Part shown: in pieces, positions 6,407 to 10,000 of the stretch
How the letters are laid out: each line of letters opens with the position of its first letter
Numbering within the stretch: position 1 is the stretch's first letter
Source of the DNA: Chloroflexota bacterium
Lineage (GTDB): Bacteria; Chloroflexota; Anaerolineae; Anaerolineales; Villigracilaceae
Assembly (NCBI GenBank): GCA_020217065.1
Contig: JAIWOB010000049.1
Span: 1-10,000 of the forward strand
Reading direction: 5' to 3'
Length of the DNA: 10,000 nt
Position numbers and translations under genes: made by a program
Notes under the pieces: generated by a model
Database searches by the model: none
The model's input: only the letters and a program-made list of their open reading frames with translations
What the model was told of the DNA's origin: nothing

Positions 6407-7855
6407 ATGGAAGAAAAATCAGGCGCGCAAATCAGCCAGAAGGCGTTCATTCAATCTCTGCTTATTTTGCTGGCGTTGATGGTCTTCGCGGGAATTCTCA
6501 CGCTCGTCGTCCCCGCCGGGCAATATCAACGCGTCGAAGCGGATGGGCGTGAGACCATTCTTCCCGATTCGTTTGCGTTCACCGAAAGACCCGACTATCC
6601 CATCTGGCGCTGGTTCACCGCCCCGCTGGAAGTGGTGACAGGTCCCGACGGGCTGACGGTCATCGTCATCGTTGTCTTCATCCTGATGGTCGGCGTCGCC
6701 TTCGCCATCATGGACAAGAGCGGGATTCTCAAAGCCGCGCTGGCGCGCATCGTCCGCCGCTTTGCGGGACAAAAATACACCCTGCTGCTGGTCATTTCGT
6801 TTTTCTTCATGACGCTCGGCGCGTTCTTCGGCATCTTTGAAGAAGTCGTGCCGCTCGTGCCGTTGATGATTGCCCTCGCCTACTCCCTCGGCTGGGACAC
6901 GCTGACAGGCTTGGGCATGTCCATCCTCGCCACCAACATGGGCTTCTCCGCAGCCATCATGAATCCGTTCACCGTCGGCGTGGCGCAGGGCATTGCCGAA
7001 CTGCCCGCCTTCTCCGGCGCGGGCTACCGCATCGTCATCTTTCTCGCAATGTACGCCCTGCTGGCGGTCTTCCTCACCCGCCACGCCCGCAAGGTGGAAG
7101 CCAATCCGCAAGCCTCGCCTGTCTTCGCGGAGGAGCAAGCCACGCGCGAAAAATACGCCCATTTCAGCGCGGACTCCATCGCCCACGAAAACAAAAGGAC
7201 GACTCCCGCTCTCGCCTTTTTAGCGGTCTGCGTCGCGCTGATTTTCGCCGTCCTGATTGTTGCGCCGTTTGTACCCGCCATCAGCGACTTTGCCCTGCCC
7301 ATCGTCGGCTTGCTCTTTTTAGCCGCAGGCGTCGGGTCGGGACTCATCGCGGGAGTCGGCAGGGACGCCTGGAAAGCGGCGGGCGAAGGATTGGGCGGAA
7401 TCGCGCCCGCCATCCCGCTGATTTTGATGGCGGCAAGCGTCAAGTTCATCATCGCTTCGGGCGGCATTCTCGACACCATTTTGCACAGCGCGGCAAACGC
7501 CTTCCTCGGCGCAAGCCCCATCGCCGCCGCCATTTTGATTTTCGTCCTGACCCTCGGCATCGAGTTCTTCGTCTCCAGCGGCTCGGCGAAAGCCTTTTTG
7601 CTGATTCCCATCCTCGTCCCGCTGGCTGACCTGGTTGGCGTCACCCGCCAGACCGCCGTCCTCGCCTACGTCTTCGGCGACGGCTTCTCGAATCTCGCCT
7701 ACCCGACCAGCGCCGTCCTGCTCATCTGCCTCAGCCTGACCGCCGTCGCCTACCCCAAGTGGCTGCGCTGGGTGCTGGGTTTATGGCTCTGGGTTATCCT
7801 CGCCTCGCTGGTCTTCCTCGGCATTGCCGTGATGATGAATTACGGACCGTTCTAA
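6407..7855 (+). CDS. YfcC family (DcuC/ArcD-like superfamily) membrane transporter
   Basis: A 482-residue polytopic carrier with about 11-13 hydrophobic segments, matching the YfcC family in length (about 480-510) and signature stretches. These include FFGIFEEVVPLVPLM (140-154), GFSAAIMNPFTVGVAQGIA (179-197), a soluble loop at about 228-265, ASVKFIIASGGILDTIL (343-359), FFVSSGSAKAF (387-397) and FGDGFSNLAYPTSA (423-436). The family is labelled C4-dicarboxylate or basic amino acid carrier in databases, and substrates are largely untested. Peptidase neighbours here favour amino acids or peptides, as inference only. I place the start at 6407: AAGGAG (6392-6397) lies 9 nt upstream and overlaps the preceding stop codon, and MEEKSG gives a normal cytoplasmic N-terminus. 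The in-frame ATG at 6356 would add 17 residues lying inside the previous gene. Confidence 0.92.
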   Translation: MEEKSGAQISQKAFIQSLLILLALMVFAGILTLVVPAGQYQRVEADGRETILPDSFAFTERPDYPIWRWFTAPLEVVTGPDGLTVIVIVVFILMVGVAFAIMDKSGILKAALARIVRRFAGQKYTLLLVISFFFMTLGAFFGIFEEVVPLVPLMIALAYSLGWDTLTGLGMSILATNMGFSAAIMNPFTVGVAQGIAELPAFSGAGYRIVIFLAMYALLAVFLTRHARKVEANPQASPVFAEEQATREKYAHFSADSIAHENKRTTPALAFLAVCVALIFAVLIVAPFVPAISDFALPIVGLLFLAAGVGSGLIAGVGRDAWKAAGEGLGGIAPAIPLILMAASVKFIIASGGILDTILHSAANAFLGASPIAAAILIFVLTLGIEFFVSSGSAKAFLLIPILVPLADLVGVTRQTAVLAYVFGDGFSNLAYPTSAVLLICLSLTAVAYPKWLRWVLGLWLWVILASLVFLGIAVMMNYGPF

Positions 7856-7860
7856 TACCT

Positions 7861-7911
7861 AACCACGGAGACGCGGAGACACAGAGATGAAAAAACCGCG
7901 CCTCAACGGTT
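7861..7911. repeat. Imperfect palindromic intergenic element, copy 2 (shorter right arm)
   Basis: The left arm at 7861-7887 aligns without gaps to 5310-5336, and every difference is a purine transition. The 8-nt period is visible as CACGGAGA, CGCGGAGA, CACAGAGA. A shortened right arm (7896-7911) matches the inverted left end at about 12 of 16 positions, with an A-rich loop between them. The element starts 5 nt after the yfcC-type stop and ends 17 nt before the preferred ATG of the next gene. The in-frame ATG at 7887 lies inside it. Confidence 0.75.
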
Positions 7912-7928
7912 CAAACAGATGGAACAAT

Positions 7929-9062
7929 ATGACCGACATTCCCGCAAACTACGAATTTTCCCGCGAGCGATTCCGCGCCTCAGCCAGCGCTATTTCGGAC
8001 CGTTGGGCTGGCTGCCGCTTTATCAGCCATGCCCTCGCCGATAGTCCCGACCTGATGATTGACGTCATCTCCGCAGACGCAACCCGCGAAAAGCAAAAAC
8101 TGCTCATCATCACCACAGGCTTGCACGGCGTCGAAGGCTACGTTGGCGCGGCGGTTTTGCAATTATTCATCGAAGAATATCCGCCGCGCCTCGAGCCTGA
8201 AACAACGGGACTTCTGCTCGTTCATCCCATCAATCCATACGGGATGAAGCGCCGCATTCGAGTCAACCAAAACGGCGTTGACCTCAACCGCAATTTTGAA
8301 GACGACCTGTCCGCGCTCAAAACCTTGAATCCGCATTACGAGTCGCTTGCGTCGCTGCTAAATCCAGCCCGTCCGTTGAAGAGTCCGCTGTATGAAAAAC
8401 TTGCCTTTGCATGGAATGTCCTGAAAGCCCTGCCGCGCGGCGCAAGCCTGATTCGGGAAACGGCGTTGATGGGACAGTACCGCGCGCCAGACGGAATGTA
8501 TTTTGGCGGTTTTGAACCGCAGGAGGAAACCAAATTCATCCAGCGGACCATATTCAATCAAATAACTGAATACGCGCAAATCGTCTTTCTCGACATTCAC
8601 ACCGGCTACGGTCCGCGCTGGCAGATGACGCTCTGCAATCCGCCGTCAGAGAAGATGAGCGCCCAGGAAACAGCCGCCCGTTTCGGGGTCCCGCGCGCGG
8701 TGGGAGTCAACCCTGAGGAGTTTTACACCATCCACGGCGACATGGTCGAATACTTCCGCAAACGGGTTCAGGAAAAATATCCCGAAAAGAAAATGTACGC
8801 GGCGGCGTTTGAATTCGGCACATACGGCGATTCCCTGCTGGAATCCATTCACAGCCTGCGGACAACGGTTTTTGAAAACTGCCTGCGCCGGCATGGCGGC
8901 AGCGACGCCATACGCAAATGGATGAAACGCGAGTACGACGAGTTGTTCGTCCCCTCCGACCCGAAGTGGCTGAAAAAAGCCGAGGCGGACGCGCGTCAGG
9001 CGTTCGAGGGCATTTTGAGGGCGGAAGGATTCTTCAAAGAGGAAAGTTCTTATTTCGAATAG
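7929..9062 (+). CDS. DUF2817 / M14-like zinc peptidase, cytoplasmic
   Basis: A 377-residue member of the DUF2817 branch of the M14 carboxypeptidase fold. There is no signal peptide or membrane helix, so it should act in the cytoplasm. In this numbering the zinc site is H66 and E69 in GLHGVEG and H224 in LDIHTGYG. The substrate-carboxylate pair is N120-R121 in VDLNRNF, and the likely general base is E295 in AFEFGTYG. A family-specific insert (about 125-205) separates the second and third motifs. It sits downstream of a YfcC-family transporter, which would fit hydrolysis of imported short peptides (inference). I chose 7929 (MTDIPANYEF) over the in-frame ATG at 7887 because the earlier codon lies in the palindromic element and its extra residues are low-information. 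A weak GGAA precedes 7929. The 3' end overlaps the convergent gene by 13 bp. Confidence 0.87.
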   Translation: MTDIPANYEFSRERFRASASAISDRWAGCRFISHALADSPDLMIDVISADATREKQKLLIITTGLHGVEGYVGAAVLQLFIEEYPPRLEPETTGLLLVHPINPYGMKRRIRVNQNGVDLNRNFEDDLSALKTLNPHYESLASLLNPARPLKSPLYEKLAFAWNVLKALPRGASLIRETALMGQYRAPDGMYFGGFEPQEETKFIQRTIFNQITEYAQIVFLDIHTGYGPRWQMTLCNPPSEKMSAQETAARFGVPRAVGVNPEEFYTIHGDMVEYFRKRVQEKYPEKKMYAAAFEFGTYGDSLLESIHSLRTTVFENCLRRHGGSDAIRKWMKREYDELFVPSDPKWLKKAEADARQAFEGILRAEGFFKEESSYFE

Positions 9063-10000
9063 AATTTAATAAATTCTTCGCCCTTTTCAAGCAGTTCGTC
9101 ATGGTCGTCGGGCGCGGGGGCGGAAGCGAGCAGGTCTTGGGTTTTTTCACGCAGGACTTGCCGGGCAGTGGGCGAACCAATCTCCTGCCATTTCTCCATG
9201 CTGTAGTGCGGATACAACGGGCTGACGTAGTATCCGTTCTTGTAATTTCGTTTGGTGGACGGCTGGCTGAGGAAATTGCCGCCAGGTCCGACTTTGGCGA
9301 TTTCGTCCACCACCGAGTTGGCGTCGTCGAGTTGGAAGCCGTCGTGAAATCTCAACGCCTGGTCAATGATTTCGTGGACGTGAACAACCGTCGTCGGGGC
9401 GATGGATTTGGAGGTAAGCGAATCTCCAATAAACGGAGCCAGATGTCCGTGCGAGAGAAGCAGGGCGAGGGTGTTCATCCAGTAGGTGTCGGCGGAAATC
9501 AAATCCATCCCCCAGCCTGTGCCGCTTCCCGAAGTGGAGCAATGCGGGATGCCGTAATATTTCATCATCTCGGAACAGGCGACGCTGACGAGGATGCTCT
9601 GAGGGTCGTAAAAGTTGGTAACGGTACGCATGTCGAAGTAAACGGGCAACATGCCGAGCAGAATCGGCGCGCCCTTTTTGATGGTCTGGCTGATGACCAA
9701 ACCCGCGAGCAATTCCGCCATGAGCAGGGTGAGGATGCCGGCGGGGGTCATCGGCGCGGACGCTCCCGCCATGCTGTAATTCGAGAAGATGAGCGGCAAG
9801 CCGCGCTCGATGGTGATTTTCATTTTGTCCACCGTGCCAGTGTTCATCACCAGCGGGCTGACAGGGTTGAAGTACGGGATGATGAACGGCTTATCGCCGA
9901 GGTCGCCGCGCAGGGTCTCGAACATTTTCAGCACGTCGGGGAATTTGTTTTCGTCCGAGACGAGCAGGACAAGCGGCTTGGTGGTGTTGGCGATGTGTTC
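9050..10000 (-). CDS. Trimethylamine methyltransferase (MttB) family protein, non-pyrrolysine type (N-terminus beyond window)
   Basis: The frame is open from the right edge to a TAA at 9050-9052, giving 316 visible C-terminal residues of a family normally about 470-500 long. The edge sequence EHIANTTKPLVLL and the stretches SPLVMNTGTVDKM, MAGASAPMTPAGILTLLMAE and GAPILLGMLPVYFDMRT are typical of the MttB TIM barrel. Members move a methyl group from a quaternary or tertiary amine to the corrinoid of a partner protein. There is no in-frame TAG in the visible part, so the pyrrolysine of archaeal trimethylamine enzymes is absent. This places the protein with homologues acting on glycine betaine, proline betaine or carnitine, or of unknown substrate. 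No MttC-like corrinoid protein is in the window; it may lie upstream, past the right edge. A GTG at 9932-9934 is internal, not the start. Confidence 0.9.
   Translation of the reverse strand, partial: EHIANTTKPLVLLVSDENKFPDVLKMFETLRGDLGDKPFIIPYFNPVSPLVMNTGTVDKMKITIERGLPLIFSNYSMAGASAPMTPAGILTLLMAELLAGLVISQTIKKGAPILLGMLPVYFDMRTVTNFYDPQSILVSVACSEMMKYYGIPHCSTSGSGTGWGMDLISADTYWMNTLALLLSHGHLAPFIGDSLTSKSIAPTTVVHVHEIIDQALRFHDGFQLDDANSVVDEIAKVGPGGNFLSQPSTKRNYKNGYYVSPLYPHYSMEKWQEIGSPTARQVLREKTQDLLASAPAPDDHDELLEKGEEFIKFYSK

Noticed and set aside
6419..7186. 255-codon minus-strand frame opposite the transporter
   Set aside because: The translation is a charged, low-complexity antisense shadow, and the plus-strand YfcC match is unambiguous.
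7861..7911. Short period repeats that could suggest a CRISPR or tandem repeat array
   Set aside because: The 8-nt units are contiguous and degenerate within a single small palindrome, with no spacers of regular length.
9932..9934. GTG as the start of the MttB-family gene
   Set aside because: The frame stays open to the window edge, and the added residues (HIANTTKPLVLLVSDENKF) fit the family, so the GTG is an internal valine codon.

Overview
The window is a densely coded, GC-rich stretch of bacterial chromosome. It reads like a free-living, metabolically versatile anaerobe, most plausibly a member of Chloroflexota (Anaerolineae type). That assignment is inference, resting on gene style: a surface-anchored M14 peptidase with a Pro/Thr linker, a leaderless-looking promoter, interspersed AACCRCGRAG-type palindromes and a non-pyrrolysine MttB homologue. 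No rRNA, tRNA, CRISPR array, transposase or phage gene is visible.

Layout. The left edge (2-601, +) is the 3' part of a LivF-type branched-chain amino acid ABC ATPase, closed by a strong terminator hairpin (617-662). Convergent to it is a small four-helix membrane protein (679-1041, -). Its promoter lies back to back with the apparently leaderless promoter of cinA (1135-2262, +). cinA overlaps by one base (TAATG) a membrane-anchored M14 zinc carboxypeptidase-like gene (2262-3257). A terminator-like hairpin (3267-3305) precedes a 658-residue protein that joins an MTA/SAH-deaminase-type amidohydrolase to a CYTH domain (3327-5303). An imperfect palindromic element (5310-5370) follows, then an unrecognised membrane protein with a large predicted ectodomain (5395-6393), closely coupled to a YfcC-family transporter (6407-7855). 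A second, diverged copy of the palindrome (7861-7911) separates that pair from a DUF2817/M14-like peptidase (7929-9062). This last gene overlaps tail to tail by 13 bp with a trimethylamine methyltransferase (MttB)-family gene that runs off the right edge (9050-10000, -).

How the genes may work together (inference). Amino acid uptake (LivF), two M14-fold hydrolases (one outside, one cytoplasmic), a YfcC-type carrier, an amidohydrolase and a corrinoid methyltransferase homologue would suit a scavenger of peptides, nucleosides and quaternary amines. Only the cinA-M14 and membrane protein-yfcC pairs are tight enough to call co-transcribed with confidence. The most unusual items are the amidohydrolase-CYTH fusion, the decayed PncC-like half of CinA, and the two palindromic elements placed 5-6 nt after stop codons.
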